From positions 1 through 64,000 of the forward strand of contig JAJEGF010000078.1 of assembly GCA_022820025.1 (NCBI GenBank): 64,000 bases of DNA. Reading direction: 5' to 3'. The DNA comes from Chloroflexota bacterium. Lineage in GTDB: Bacteria; Chloroflexota; UBA11872. The notes beneath the pieces were generated by a model that worked only from the letters and a program-made list of their open reading frames with translations, had not been told where the DNA came from and did no database searches. The translations under genes and the position numbers were made by a program. Of the stretch, positions 39,010 to 48,092 are shown piece by piece; position 1 is the first letter of the stretch; each line of letters opens with the position of its first letter.

Positions 39010-41415
39010 ATGACGGCCCTCGTCGGCTGGCCGCAACCGGCGGGGACCCTGCGCCTGGCCCTGCTCGGGATCTTCCTTGCGCTGGCGGCAACCACGGCGT
39101 CCGGCGTTCAGTCGTCGGAGCAAGCCGCCCCGAGCACGGACGCCGCCTTCTTCGCCACCGAAGCGCCGGACCGAGGGTTCGCGGTGACCGACTTCGAAGA
39201 CGTCCGCCTCTGGTCGTCGTGGCGGGACCTGGGGGGCGAACTAACGTTTGGCGCCCCGGTCTCGCGACGTTTTCCCTACCAGGGCCAGGTTGCCCAGATC
39301 TTTGAGCGCGGCATGCTGCGCTGGGATCCCGACCGCGGCATCTCCGTGGCTAACGTCATGGACCTGCTGGCTTCGAACGGCTACGACGGCCAACTGCTCA
39401 GCGACTTCGGAATCCCGGCGTCCGCCGACTGGTCGGGCAACACCGGTCTGGCCTGGCCGGAGGTCCAGCAACGGCACCTGGCACTGCTGGAGGGGGCTGA
39501 GCCCTGGCGCAACGCGCTGCGCCAGGCGTTCTACACGGCGGGCGCGGTCCTGGGCAACGACGCCGCGGCCATCCTGGTCCACGGGCTTCCGCTGGCCCTG
39601 GCCCAGGCTGATGGCGTCTACGCGTTACGGGCCCAGCGAGCGGCCTGGATCTACGCGCCCGACGTGGACGCTGCCCCGCGTCGCGTGGACATTTCCGAAT
39701 TCCTGAAAGGCACGTCGCTCATCCCGCGGCGCGCGACTGTCCCGCACGGCCCGGACTACCGGCTGCCGCCACGTCCGGTCAGCGTGGTGCAGTTCTTTGA
39801 CTGGTGGGACCACGACTATCTACCGACCGAGTACTTCACCCACCAGCTGTCCTGGGACCGGATTGGCATCACGCGGGAGCAGGTCGGATCGCCCGCCTAC
39901 TACGACGCCAACTTCCGGCTGATCCGCGACCTGGGCGTCGACGGCGTGATGTGGGAGTGGTATCTCACCGGCGACAGCCTCACTCCCACCGACGTGGTGT
40001 TGGACTCGCTGCGCCGCCACGACCTGCGGATCGGGTTGTTCTACGACTGGGAGCTGCTGCACGCGGGCGGCCAGGCCGTGTTGAGCGACCGCGCCTATAT
40101 CGCCGCCGACGAGGAAAGCCTCAGCAAGATCGCGGACGAAGTCATCGCCTTCTACCAGGGAATTCCGCGAGACCTCTGGCTCTACGACGCCGACGGCCAG
40201 CTGCCCGTGATCGTCTACGCCTACGGCTTTCCCGACGTTTTGGAAGACACCGAGGCCTGGACCTGGTTCTTTACCGAGCTCGTGCAGCGCGTCGAGGACG
40301 CCCTGGACGTGGACGTGATCTTTGATTGGTCGGCCTCGTCGCGCGTCCAGGAGTTGGCATTCGAGCGCTGGCCGGACGACTACGCGCCGTTCAACTTCGT
40401 GGTGGACACGCCGCAGTGGCAGTTCGGGCATCACGTGGTGACCTGGAACTACATCTTCGACAACCGCGGCGTGGCCGCGCGCGACCGGCTGCAACGCGTG
40501 GTCCGGGACGACAACCGGTACCTGCAGGAAACCGCCTGGCTGGCCGCGAACACCGGGCCAAGCCTGGTGTTCATCTATAGCTGGAACGAGTTCTGGGAAG
40601 GCTCGCACCTCTTTCCCGACGACACCTACCAATGGCGCCGCTACGAACTGGCGCAGGCGCAACTGGCGGAACTGGCCGAGAAGCGGACCGACGACCTGCC
40701 CCGGGCCGTCATTATTGGCGACCCGGCTGACGCCTTTGCGGCGCACACCGATGGGCTATTCGAAAGCCAGCGACTGCACATTCGCCACACGTTGCGGCGT
40801 TACGTGCCGCAGGCCGATTTCATGACCGCTGACCAGGCCACGGCCGACGCGCTGGCCCCTTATGACCTGGTGGTCAGCATGGCTACCGACCGCACCGTTG
40901 ACCCGGTGTTGGCCGCGCTGCCCGACGAGGTGCTGATCGTGTACTGGAACGCCACGGATCGAGACAGCGAAATGCTGCAGCGCTTTGCGCAGATCGCGGT
41001 GGAATGGATGCGGCCCGAGAGCGATCTGGGTCTTCTCGACAGTGCGGGGCAGCCGACGGCTGACACGGTCAACCTCGGCGGCGACGCGTGGTTGGCAACG
41101 GCCGCGGAGGGCACGACGACCACGTTGGCGTTCATGTACAACGACCAGCCCCACCCGCTGGTGGTGCAAGCCGGCAACGACTTCTGGATCAACGTCTACG
41201 GCCCCAACGAGGCGGTCCTGGCCGCGGCGTTCGAGTCCGTGTACGGCCGCGAACTCGAACAGGCGATTACCTTCGCGCTGGGTGACCGCAGTCAGCGGCT
41301 GGAGATCTACCCGGACGGGCGGGTGGTGCAGAACACATTCAGCGCGCCCGCGGTATTCGTTCACGAACCGCTGGCGATACCGGACTTTGAGCCGGTACCT
41401 CCGAGCGGTGTCTAA
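39010..41415 (+). CDS. Secreted GH99/WbsX-like protein with LGFP-like N-terminal region
   Basis: This encodes 801 residues. A signal peptide covers about residues 12-33. Residues of about 55-110 carry an LGFP-like segment (FGAPVSRRFPYQGQVAQIFERG). The central domain (about 255-560) resembles the GH99/GH71/WbsX glycosidase-like barrels: VQFFDWWDHDYL at its start, DGVMWEWYLTGDS, and the hallmark SWNEFWEGSHLFPD with conserved acidic residues. The last 200 residues form a distinct alpha/beta domain (PRAVIIGDPADAFAAHTDG) ending in a strand-rich tail. Action on alpha-mannose-type polysaccharides is possible by analogy. It lies among sugar-related genes on the plus strand. Confidence 0.7.
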   Translation: MTALVGWPQPAGTLRLALLGIFLALAATTASGVQSSEQAAPSTDAAFFATEAPDRGFAVTDFEDVRLWSSWRDLGGELTFGAPVSRRFPYQGQVAQIFERGMLRWDPDRGISVANVMDLLASNGYDGQLLSDFGIPASADWSGNTGLAWPEVQQRHLALLEGAEPWRNALRQAFYTAGAVLGNDAAAILVHGLPLALAQADGVYALRAQRAAWIYAPDVDAAPRRVDISEFLKGTSLIPRRATVPHGPDYRLPPRPVSVVQFFDWWDHDYLPTEYFTHQLSWDRIGITREQVGSPAYYDANFRLIRDLGVDGVMWEWYLTGDSLTPTDVVLDSLRRHDLRIGLFYDWELLHAGGQAVLSDRAYIAADEESLSKIADEVIAFYQGIPRDLWLYDADGQLPVIVYAYGFPDVLEDTEAWTWFFTELVQRVEDALDVDVIFDWSASSRVQELAFERWPDDYAPFNFVVDTPQWQFGHHVVTWNYIFDNRGVAARDRLQRVVRDDNRYLQETAWLAANTGPSLVFIYSWNEFWEGSHLFPDDTYQWRRYELAQAQLAELAEKRTDDLPRAVIIGDPADAFAAHTDGLFESQRLHIRHTLRRYVPQADFMTADQATADALAPYDLVVSMATDRTVDPVLAALPDEVLIVYWNATDRDSEMLQRFAQIAVEWMRPESDLGLLDSAGQPTADTVNLGGDAWLATAAEGTTTTLAFMYNDQPHPLVVQAGNDFWINVYGPNEAVLAAAFESVYGRELEQAITFALGDRSQRLEIYPDGRVVQNTFSAPAVFVHEPLAIPDFEPVPPSGV

Positions 41416-41525
41416 GTCAGGCTGTCCGCGAGGCCGATGCGTGGCCTGCGCCAGGTCGCCAATGGTTCGCCCAGCGATTCCGACCGATATGGTTCCCTGA
41501 CTCGACACGAGCGCGGCGTACCAAC

Positions 41526-42782
41526 ATGAGCCCACGGCGGACTTCACGGGCCGCGCGACCGACGCCTGCGTGGCTCCAATGGCCGCGGCTAGGCGTGCTT
41601 GGACACCGCAACTTTGCGCTGTTCTGGTTCAGCCTGGTGATCTCGCATTCGGGGACCTGGATGCAGATCATGGTGGTGGGGTGGCTGACCGACGAGATGA
41701 CGCGCTCGGCCTTCTGGGTCGGGATGGTGGCCGCGGCGCGCGGCGTGCCCATGGTGGTGCTGCCCTTCTTTGGCGGCGTGGTGGCGGACCGGATGGACCG
41801 GCGGACGCTGCTCTGGATCACCCAGGTCAGCCAGGCACTGCTGGGACTGATGCTCGCGATCATTGTGGCCGCCGACGTGGCGCAGGTCTGGCACTTCGCC
41901 GTCATCGCCATGCTGGCCTCCGTCGCCGGAGCCTTTGACCAACCGACCCGCCAGGCCATCGTGCCCGCCCTGGTTCCACGTGAAGACCTGCGCAAGGCCA
42001 TTGCTCTCAACGCCGTGGTCTTTACGGGCGGCGCGCTTATCGGACCGTCGATCGCCGGCTTGCTGGTGCCGGTGATCGGCGCCGCAGGGGTCCTCTTCAT
42101 CAATGCCACCACGACCCTGCCGGTTTTCGCGGCCCTGGCGCTGATGCGGCTGCCACGGTTCAGGCCGCGCCCGCCCGAGGCGGTCCTGCATACCGTCCGG
42201 GACGGCCTGCGGTTCGCGTTCAGCCGCGAACTGATCGTGCTGGTGCTGCTGGTGTCGGCCGTCGCCAGCCTGTTCGGGCGTTCGTTCCAGCAACTGGCCC
42301 CGGTCTTCGCCAGGGAAGTGCTGTTCGCGGACGTTACCGGTTTGGGTTGGCTGGTTGCCGCACCGGGTTTAGGCGCGGTGATGGGCGCTTTCCTGGTGGC
42401 CAGCGGCAACTGGCTGCCGGCGAACGGACGTCTGGCCGGAATATCCGTCGCGGGTTACCTGGCCGCCCTGGCCGGCTTCGCGGCCTCGACGTCCTTCGGC
42501 CTGTCGCTGGTGTTGCTGGTGCTCGTGGGGATGCTGAATACCGTCTTCTCCGCCAGCGTGCGCACGATGCTGCAACTGGAAGCCACCGAGGCCTACTACG
42601 GCCGTGTGATGAGCCTGAACACCATCACCTTCATTGGCCTGTCGCCAATCGGCGCACTGATCATCGGCGCCATCGCCGAGTCGGCCGGCATCCAGGCCGC
42701 CACCCTCCTCGGCGTGGTGGTGGTGACCACGGTGTTTGGGGCCGTGTGGCTCATGCGCCCCACCCTGCGACGAGCCGCGTAG
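41526..42782 (+). CDS. Major facilitator superfamily transporter
   Basis: This encodes 418 residues with 12 predicted helices. It is of the same DHA3/EntS-like MFS group as the 35353 gene (first helix FALFWFSLVISHSGTWMQIM, loop signature GGVVADRMDRRTLLW). The second half repeats the pattern (RSFQQLAPVFAREVLF). No strong ribosome-binding site precedes the ATG. It lies 110 nt after the GH99-like gene and 35 nt before the LacI-type binding-domain gene, so the three may form an operon. The cargo is unknown. Confidence 0.85.
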   Translation: MSPRRTSRAARPTPAWLQWPRLGVLGHRNFALFWFSLVISHSGTWMQIMVVGWLTDEMTRSAFWVGMVAAARGVPMVVLPFFGGVVADRMDRRTLLWITQVSQALLGLMLAIIVAADVAQVWHFAVIAMLASVAGAFDQPTRQAIVPALVPREDLRKAIALNAVVFTGGALIGPSIAGLLVPVIGAAGVLFINATTTLPVFAALALMRLPRFRPRPPEAVLHTVRDGLRFAFSRELIVLVLLVSAVASLFGRSFQQLAPVFAREVLFADVTGLGWLVAAPGLGAVMGAFLVASGNWLPANGRLAGISVAGYLAALAGFAASTSFGLSLVLLVLVGMLNTVFSASVRTMLQLEATEAYYGRVMSLNTITFIGLSPIGALIIGAIAESAGIQAATLLGVVVVTTVFGAVWLMRPTLRRAA

Positions 42783-42817
42783 ACTGCGCCGGATCAGGTT
42801 CGACGGGGTACCGACGA

Positions 42818-43666
42818 ATGGCGCACATCGGCGTGTTCTACAGCGAAGGCTTTGATCCCGGCGCCTATAGCGTGGCGTTGTATCACGCGCAGTTGGAGGC
42901 GGCGCGGGGCGCGCACCGGCTGAGCATTCACCAGTTTCCCGAGGGCTCGCTGGCGGATGCCGCCGAGCGCGCGCCGGAGGTGGACGGCTTGCTGGCGTTC
43001 GCCACGGGAGCGGCGGACCTGGAATTCCTGCGCGGGCACTCGCGACCGTCGGTGGTGTGCGAGCGCGTCGCGCCCGGCTGTGCGTGGGTGGCTCCGGACA
43101 ATCACGACATTGGGGGCACGGCGGCCCGGCATCTGCTGGACCTGGGACACGAGCGGCTGGCGGTAGTGCTGCCGGGCGACCCCGCAAACCTGGATAGCTA
43201 TCACGGCTCCCGCTTCGCCGGGGTTCGGGACACGGCCGCAGCGGCCGGCCATCCGCTGGACGACGCGGACATCTACTTTGGCGCGAAGGTGGAGACCACC
43301 GGCCAGGACGCGGCCGAGGCCATGCTGGCGCGGGGCGACCTGCCGGACGCCATCTACTTGCAGAACATGCCCATGGCGCTGGCGGCGCTGCGGACGCTGA
43401 CGCAGGCGGGCGTGGCTGTTCCGGACGACGTTTCAGTGCTTGGGACCACGTTCATCCAGCTCAATGCGCCGGCGGCTACCGATCACACCACGCCGCCAAT
43501 GACGGCGGTGACCTTCGAGAAAGAGGAGATGGGCCGGCAGGGCGTGGCTTACCTGGCCGCCGCCGCCGAAGGCCGGACGAATGAGCGCCTGGAAGTGCTG
43601 TTGCCGGGGGTGCTGGTTCCAGGCAAGTCAACGTCCGAGGCTCGGACTGCAGCGATGATTACCTGA
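42818..43666 (+). CDS. LacI-family effector-binding domain without DNA-binding domain
   Basis: This encodes 282 residues. The ATG at 42818 starts directly with the first strand of a periplasmic-binding-protein fold (HIGVFYSEGFDPGAY). Typical LacI/GalR core features follow: the HDIGGTAARHLLDLGHERLAV segment, a RFAGVRDTAA segment, and VPDDVSVLGTTF near the end. The helix-turn-helix and hinge that should precede the core are missing, and no signal peptide is present, so it is probably a cytoplasmic sugar sensor or a truncated regulator. The upstream frame only overlaps the MFS gene antiparallel in content and shows no HTH. Function as a regulator is not supported. Confidence 0.7.
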   Translation: MAHIGVFYSEGFDPGAYSVALYHAQLEAARGAHRLSIHQFPEGSLADAAERAPEVDGLLAFATGAADLEFLRGHSRPSVVCERVAPGCAWVAPDNHDIGGTAARHLLDLGHERLAVVLPGDPANLDSYHGSRFAGVRDTAAAAGHPLDDADIYFGAKVETTGQDAAEAMLARGDLPDAIYLQNMPMALAALRTLTQAGVAVPDDVSVLGTTFIQLNAPAATDHTTPPMTAVTFEKEEMGRQGVAYLAAAAEGRTNERLEVLLPGVLVPGKSTSEARTAAMIT

Positions 43667-43826
43667 CCAGTTCGGCATCGTTATGTGCGCGGCTTGGTGA
43701 TTCCACATGAGGAGTTGCACACATCACACGGCTTCAGGCACGTTCGCTCCCTTGCCTAATCCAACCGATTGCTGACCTACCCCCATAAACAGGAGAAGAG
43801 TCGCAGTTAATGCGGAGAGATTTACG

Positions 43827-44129
43827 GTGACGGCCTGGACAAATGGCGGTGGAACATACGGATTTCGTGTGCGAATGGCCGATCGAGCGTCGTACTTCGA
43901 ACAGAGTTGGACTAGAGTCTCGCTAAGGCTGGTCGGGGGTATACGACCCGCGACAGCGCACACAGACATAACCTCCAGTTTCTGGCGCAATTGCCCCGAG
44001 TTGCGAGGTAGAGCCATTCGAGACTGGCTCTTCGAAAACGAACTTGCTCCATGGAAACGTGGGGCCCCGCCGAGATTCCGGGTTGCACCAACGGCTAAAC
44101 GCGAGTTCACGGTCGCCATCGACAACTGA
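43827..44129 (+). CDS. Conserved small hypothetical protein
   Basis: This encodes 100 residues from a GTG with GGAGAG upstream. The sequence (TAWTNGGGTYGFRV, then FFxxSW-like YFEQSWTRVSLRL, and SSFWRNCPELRG with LAPWKRGAPPRFRV) resembles a small protein family that I have seen in unrelated bacteria, with the Trp-Thr-x-Gly-Gly-Gly-Thr-Tyr-Gly start. Its base composition is less GC-rich than the neighbours, which suggests acquisition by transfer. Function unknown. An antisense open frame over the same bases is not credible. Confidence 0.65.
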   Translation: MTAWTNGGGTYGFRVRMADRASYFEQSWTRVSLRLVGGIRPATAHTDITSSFWRNCPELRGRAIRDWLFENELAPWKRGAPPRFRVAPTAKREFTVAIDN

Positions 44130-44142
44130 GCCGTCCGCCGAG

Positions 44143-44168
44143 GGCCCAGGCTGCGCGCAGCCTGGGCC
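44143..44168 (-). terminator. Perfect 26-bp palindrome after ftsK
   Basis: The half-site GGCCCAGGCTGCG is followed by its exact complement with no loop, 18 nt past the ftsK stop and 14 nt past the convergent small gene. It could terminate both transcripts. No T tract follows. Confidence 0.55.
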
Positions 44169-44186
44169 GGTGCTGAAGGTCGCGGC

Positions 44187-46349
44187 TTAGTCGGCGGGCT
44201 GTCGCTGGAGGACCGGCCGCCGCAGGGACTGCGGAAGCGGCGGCCCGACGAAGCCTTCCTCCTGCAGCCGGTGTCCCAGCTTGAGAGCCAGCGAGCGGCC
44301 GATGCCCAGTTCACGCGCCAACTGGTCGGGCGTGACGCTGTCGTGGCGCATCACCAGTTCGGTGGCTTCCACGAAGATCTCGTCCTCCTCGTCCTCCTCC
44401 GACTGCTGAAGTTCCTGCCTGGACACCTGGTTGGGCTCGCCCTGGTCACGCCAGTGCTGGACTACCGCGCGAACTTCCTCGTCGGTTACGCGGGCGCCCT
44501 GAATGCGCTGCGCCTTGCCGCCCTCCGGCGGTGCGTAGAGCATGTCGCCGCGCCCAATAAGCCGCTCGGCACCGGCGCTATCCAGCACGGTGCGCGAGTC
44601 GGCCTGGCTGCTGACCATGAAGGAGATACGGGTGGGGAAGTTGGCCTTGATCAGGCCGGTAATCACGTCTACCGACGGGCGCTGGGTGGCGATGACCAAG
44701 TGGATGCCGGTGGCGCGCGCCATCTGCGCCAAGCGCGCCAGGAGCCGCTCCACGTCGCCGGGGGCCGTCATCATCAGGTCAGCCAGTTCGTCGATCACGA
44801 CCACGATGTTGGGCAGCGGGCCGTCCGAGTCCTCCGGCGGGGCCGCGTTGTAGGACGCCAGGTTGCGCACGCCAGCCTTGCTGAACGTGCGGTAGCGGCG
44901 GGCCATCTCGTTGCTGACCCAGGTCAGCACGTCCACGACCTCGTTGACGTCGGTGACTACCGGCATGCGCAGGTGCGGGATGCCCTCGAACGCCACCAGT
45001 TCGACCATCTTGGGGTCGATCAGAACGAACTGCATTTCCTCGGGCGTCTTGTTGAACATGATGCCGGTGATGAACGAGGTCAGGCAGACCGACTTGCCGG
45101 ACCCAGTGGCGCCGGCGATCAGGACGTGCGGCATCCTGGCCAGGTCGGCGACGCGCACGTTGCCGGCGACGTCCTGGCCAAGCGCGACTTTGATGTCCGA
45201 GTCGGACGAGGCCCAGGTCTGGCTCTCCATGACCTCGCGCAGCGTGACCACCGCCGGGTTGTCGTTGGGCGTCTCCAGCCCCACGAACGGCTGCCCGGGC
45301 ACCGGGGCTTCGATGCGTACGCTGCGGGCGGCCAGCTTCAGGGCCAGGTCGTTGGCCAGCGCGGTGATGCGCGCGACCTTGACGCCCGGGCCCGGCTCCA
45401 GGAGGTATTGGGTCACGACGGGCCCTGGCACGGCTTCGGCAACCCTGACCTGCACCTTGAAGGATTCCAGGGTCTCCTCGATCGAGGCGGCCTTGCTGAC
45501 GATCTCGTCTTCCGGAACCTCGCCGGAATCCTCGGCGGGGAGCAATAGCTCCATGCCCGGCAGCTGCCAGCGGCCTTCCTGCTGCGGGGGCGCGGCGGCG
45601 GCCGGCATCCGGTCGGCGACGCGAATCAGCGGCTGCTGGCCCCAGGCCGGCCCTTCGCCGGCGTCGTCTTCCAACGATGCGTCCTCAGAGTCCGGCCGCG
45701 CCTGGTCGGCGCTCTCGTGGGCGTCCGCCTGCTGAGCCGGCGAAAACCATGGCCGCGCCCGGGTATTGGCGGCGGCAATCACCGACATCAAACCGACGCC
45801 CAGGTAGCGCGTGGCCCGGATGACTACGCGCCCGGGTCGCATCACGGTTTCGGTGCCCCACGGAGACGCGGCCATGCCGTAGGCAAGAGCCAGGACAGCG
45901 GCCGCGGCCAGCACCAGGAACGCGGGAACGGCGCCAATCGCTGTGCGAATGGCCGACCCGATGAGCCCGCCGATCACGCCGCCGCCGCCAGGCTGTCCCT
46001 GGTTGGCGACGGCGGCGGCCAGATCGGTCATTGCCGCCAGCGCCGCCACGAACACGGCCGCCGCCACGAAGTGGGTGACGTCGATGATGGCCCGCCGACG
46101 TGCGCCGGCGACCAGCACGGCCACACCAATCAGCGCGCCCGCCAATGCGCCCAACGGCGCGGCACGGCCCACACCGGCGGCCACGGTTGCGGCGGCGCCC
46201 GTCACGACCAAGGCGTCGTCGACGACCAGGCCAACGAACGAAAGCAGGCCGAAGGCGGCCACGATGAAGCCGCCAAAGCCCGCAATGTCCCAATGTTCGG
46301 GCCGCGTCGCGCGCGCAGGCAGCGCGGCGGCCTTTCGGCTCGTGGCCAC
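44187..46349 (-). CDS. ftsK: FtsK/SpoIIIE DNA translocase
   Basis: This encodes 720 residues from a GTG with AGGAGGG 6 nt upstream. It pumps chromosomal DNA at the division septum during segregation and dimer resolution. The N-terminus has four transmembrane helices, followed by an acidic linker (about 210-260). The motor has the alpha/beta domains with Walker A in LIAGATGSGKSVCL and Walker B in IVVVIDELADLMM. The C-terminal gamma winged helix (TELVMRHDSVTPDQLARELG, ending in HRLQEEGFVGPP) would read KOPS-type DNA signals. It is the last gene of the core cluster, 41 nt after RNase J. Confidence 0.93.
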   Translation of the reverse strand: MATSRKAAALPARATRPEHWDIAGFGGFIVAAFGLLSFVGLVVDDALVVTGAAATVAAGVGRAAPLGALAGALIGVAVLVAGARRRAIIDVTHFVAAAVFVAALAAMTDLAAAVANQGQPGGGGVIGGLIGSAIRTAIGAVPAFLVLAAAAVLALAYGMAASPWGTETVMRPGRVVIRATRYLGVGLMSVIAAANTRARPWFSPAQQADAHESADQARPDSEDASLEDDAGEGPAWGQQPLIRVADRMPAAAAPPQQEGRWQLPGMELLLPAEDSGEVPEDEIVSKAASIEETLESFKVQVRVAEAVPGPVVTQYLLEPGPGVKVARITALANDLALKLAARSVRIEAPVPGQPFVGLETPNDNPAVVTLREVMESQTWASSDSDIKVALGQDVAGNVRVADLARMPHVLIAGATGSGKSVCLTSFITGIMFNKTPEEMQFVLIDPKMVELVAFEGIPHLRMPVVTDVNEVVDVLTWVSNEMARRYRTFSKAGVRNLASYNAAPPEDSDGPLPNIVVVIDELADLMMTAPGDVERLLARLAQMARATGIHLVIATQRPSVDVITGLIKANFPTRISFMVSSQADSRTVLDSAGAERLIGRGDMLYAPPEGGKAQRIQGARVTDEEVRAVVQHWRDQGEPNQVSRQELQQSEEDEEDEIFVEATELVMRHDSVTPDQLARELGIGRSLALKLGHRLQEEGFVGPPLPQSLRRPVLQRQPAD

Positions 46350-46390
46350 GGGAGGCCCTCCTCAGGTGCGAACTGTCGCCCGCCCCTTAG

Positions 46391-48067
46391 CTAGACCTCA
46401 GTGACGATCGGCAAAATGACCGGTCGCCGCCGGGTCTCCCGGAACAAACGCCTCCCGAGTGCGTTCCGGATCTTCCTCTGTAGATGTTCGGGGGATACGT
46501 CCGCATGGTCGCCAGTGTCCACCACCGACAGCACGGTGTCGCGCGCACGCGTCAGCAACTCGTCCTGAGCATCCGACGCGTACACAAATCCCCTTGTGAT
46601 GATATCCGGGTCTGTCAAGCATTGACCAGTGTGACGGTCGACGTTGACAACGGTAATCACGAGGCCGCCTTCCGCCAGGTGCTGACGGTCGCGAATAGTG
46701 GCGTCGCTCTCCTCGCCGACGGTGAGTCCGTCAACGTAGACGTTGCTCACGTCGGTCTCGCCGACCACGCCGATGTCGTCCGCGGATAGCTCCACGATGT
46801 TCCCGGACTCGGCCACCAGCACGTGCTCGGCGTCTACACCGACACGCTCCGCCAGGCGCCGGTGCTCCTCCAGGTGCCGGAACTCGCCGTGGACCGGCAT
46901 GAAGAACTTGGGCTGAAGGGCGCTGAGCATGTACTTGAGGTCTTCCTGCCCGGCGTGGCCGGAAACGTGGACAGGGAGCAGACGCTCGTAGAGCACGCGG
47001 GCGCCCTGCCGCGCCAGCCGGTCAATCGTCTGGTTGACGGCCTCTTCGTTGCCGGGAATGGCCGAGGCCGAGACCACCACCGTGTCGTCGGGCAGCAGGT
47101 CAATGAACCGATGGTCGCGGTTGGCCATCCGCACCAGCGCGGAGCGCGGCTCGCCCTGCGAGCCGGTGCAGATGACGGCCAGTTCATCCGCCGGGTAATC
47201 CCGCAGGTCGCGCGGGTCAACTTCCATGGCGTCGTCGGGCACGTGCAGATAGCCGAGGTCGCGGGCCACCCGCACGTTGCGCTCCATGCTGCGCCCCACG
47301 AAGGCCACACGGCGCCCGTAGGCATAGGCGGCGTCGATGACCTGCTGCACACGGGAGATTAGCGACGAGAAGGTGGCGACGATGATGCGGCCGGGCGCGT
47401 CGTTGAAGACCCGGTCGAAGGACTCGGCAATCACCGCCTCGGACGGCGTATGGCCGGGCTGGTCGGCGTAGGTGCTGTCGGACATCAGCAGCAGCACGCC
47501 GTCGTCCCCCAGGCGGCCCAGGGTCTGGAAGTCCGGGGGGATTCCGTCCACCGGCGTGTGGTCGATCTTGAAGTCGCCGGTATGCACGATGGTTCCGATG
47601 GGCGTCTGGATAGCGATGCCCATGGCGTCGGGGATGCTGTGGCAGACGTGAAAGAACTGGCAGCGGAAAGGGCCGACGGTGATGGTCTCGCGCGCTTTGA
47701 CCACGCGCAGGTCCGCCTGATCGCGCAGGCCCGGCTCTTCCAGCTTCACGCCGACCAATCCGAGCGTGAGCTTGGAGCCGTAGATCGGCAGATTGAACTC
47801 GCGCAGGGCGTAAGGCAGCGCCCCGATGTGATCTTCATGGCCGTGGGTGATGACAAAGGCGCGCAGCTTGTGCCGGATTTCGCGCAGGTAGTTGAAGTTC
47901 GGCAGTACGAGATCGACGCCCAACATGCCGGCGTCGGGGAAGGTGATGCCGCAGTCGAGCACGATGGCGTCGTCGCCATACTCGATCACGGTGCAGTTCT
48001 TGCCGATTTCGCCAATGCCGCCAAGAGAGACGACGCGCACGACCTCGGCTGGAGATTCGCGTGTCAT
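46391..48067 (-). CDS. rnj: Ribonuclease J
   Basis: This encodes 558 residues, near the family length of about 555. It is a 5'-3' exo- and endoribonuclease in mRNA decay and RNA maturation. The ATG at 48067 is used; a TTG at 48100 would overlap the udg stop. The metallo-beta-lactamase motifs are visible: HGHEDHIGA (His75, His77, Asp79, His80), a conserved DHTPVDG loop, the beta-CASP segment with CTGSQGEPRSAL and the HVSGHAGQEDL motif, and a C-terminal domain with TEV end. It is followed by ftsK and preceded by udg. Confidence 0.92.
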   Translation of the reverse strand: MTRESPAEVVRVVSLGGIGEIGKNCTVIEYGDDAIVLDCGITFPDAGMLGVDLVLPNFNYLREIRHKLRAFVITHGHEDHIGALPYALREFNLPIYGSKLTLGLVGVKLEEPGLRDQADLRVVKARETITVGPFRCQFFHVCHSIPDAMGIAIQTPIGTIVHTGDFKIDHTPVDGIPPDFQTLGRLGDDGVLLLMSDSTYADQPGHTPSEAVIAESFDRVFNDAPGRIIVATFSSLISRVQQVIDAAYAYGRRVAFVGRSMERNVRVARDLGYLHVPDDAMEVDPRDLRDYPADELAVICTGSQGEPRSALVRMANRDHRFIDLLPDDTVVVSASAIPGNEEAVNQTIDRLARQGARVLYERLLPVHVSGHAGQEDLKYMLSALQPKFFMPVHGEFRHLEEHRRLAERVGVDAEHVLVAESGNIVELSADDIGVVGETDVSNVYVDGLTVGEESDATIRDRQHLAEGGLVITVVNVDRHTGQCLTDPDIITRGFVYASDAQDELLTRARDTVLSVVDTGDHADVSPEHLQRKIRNALGRRLFRETRRRPVILPIVTEV

Positions 48068-48092
48068 AGGTGAAGTTCCGGGTTCTGTTGCG

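Noticed and set aside
41968-41983. Second parS-like sequence (GTTCCACGTGAAG)
   Set aside because: Five of 16 bases differ from the consensus and it lies inside the MFS coding region.
43724-44314. Minus-strand frame of 196 codons
   Set aside because: It is antisense to the small conserved gene and to the ftsK end, and shows no family resemblance.
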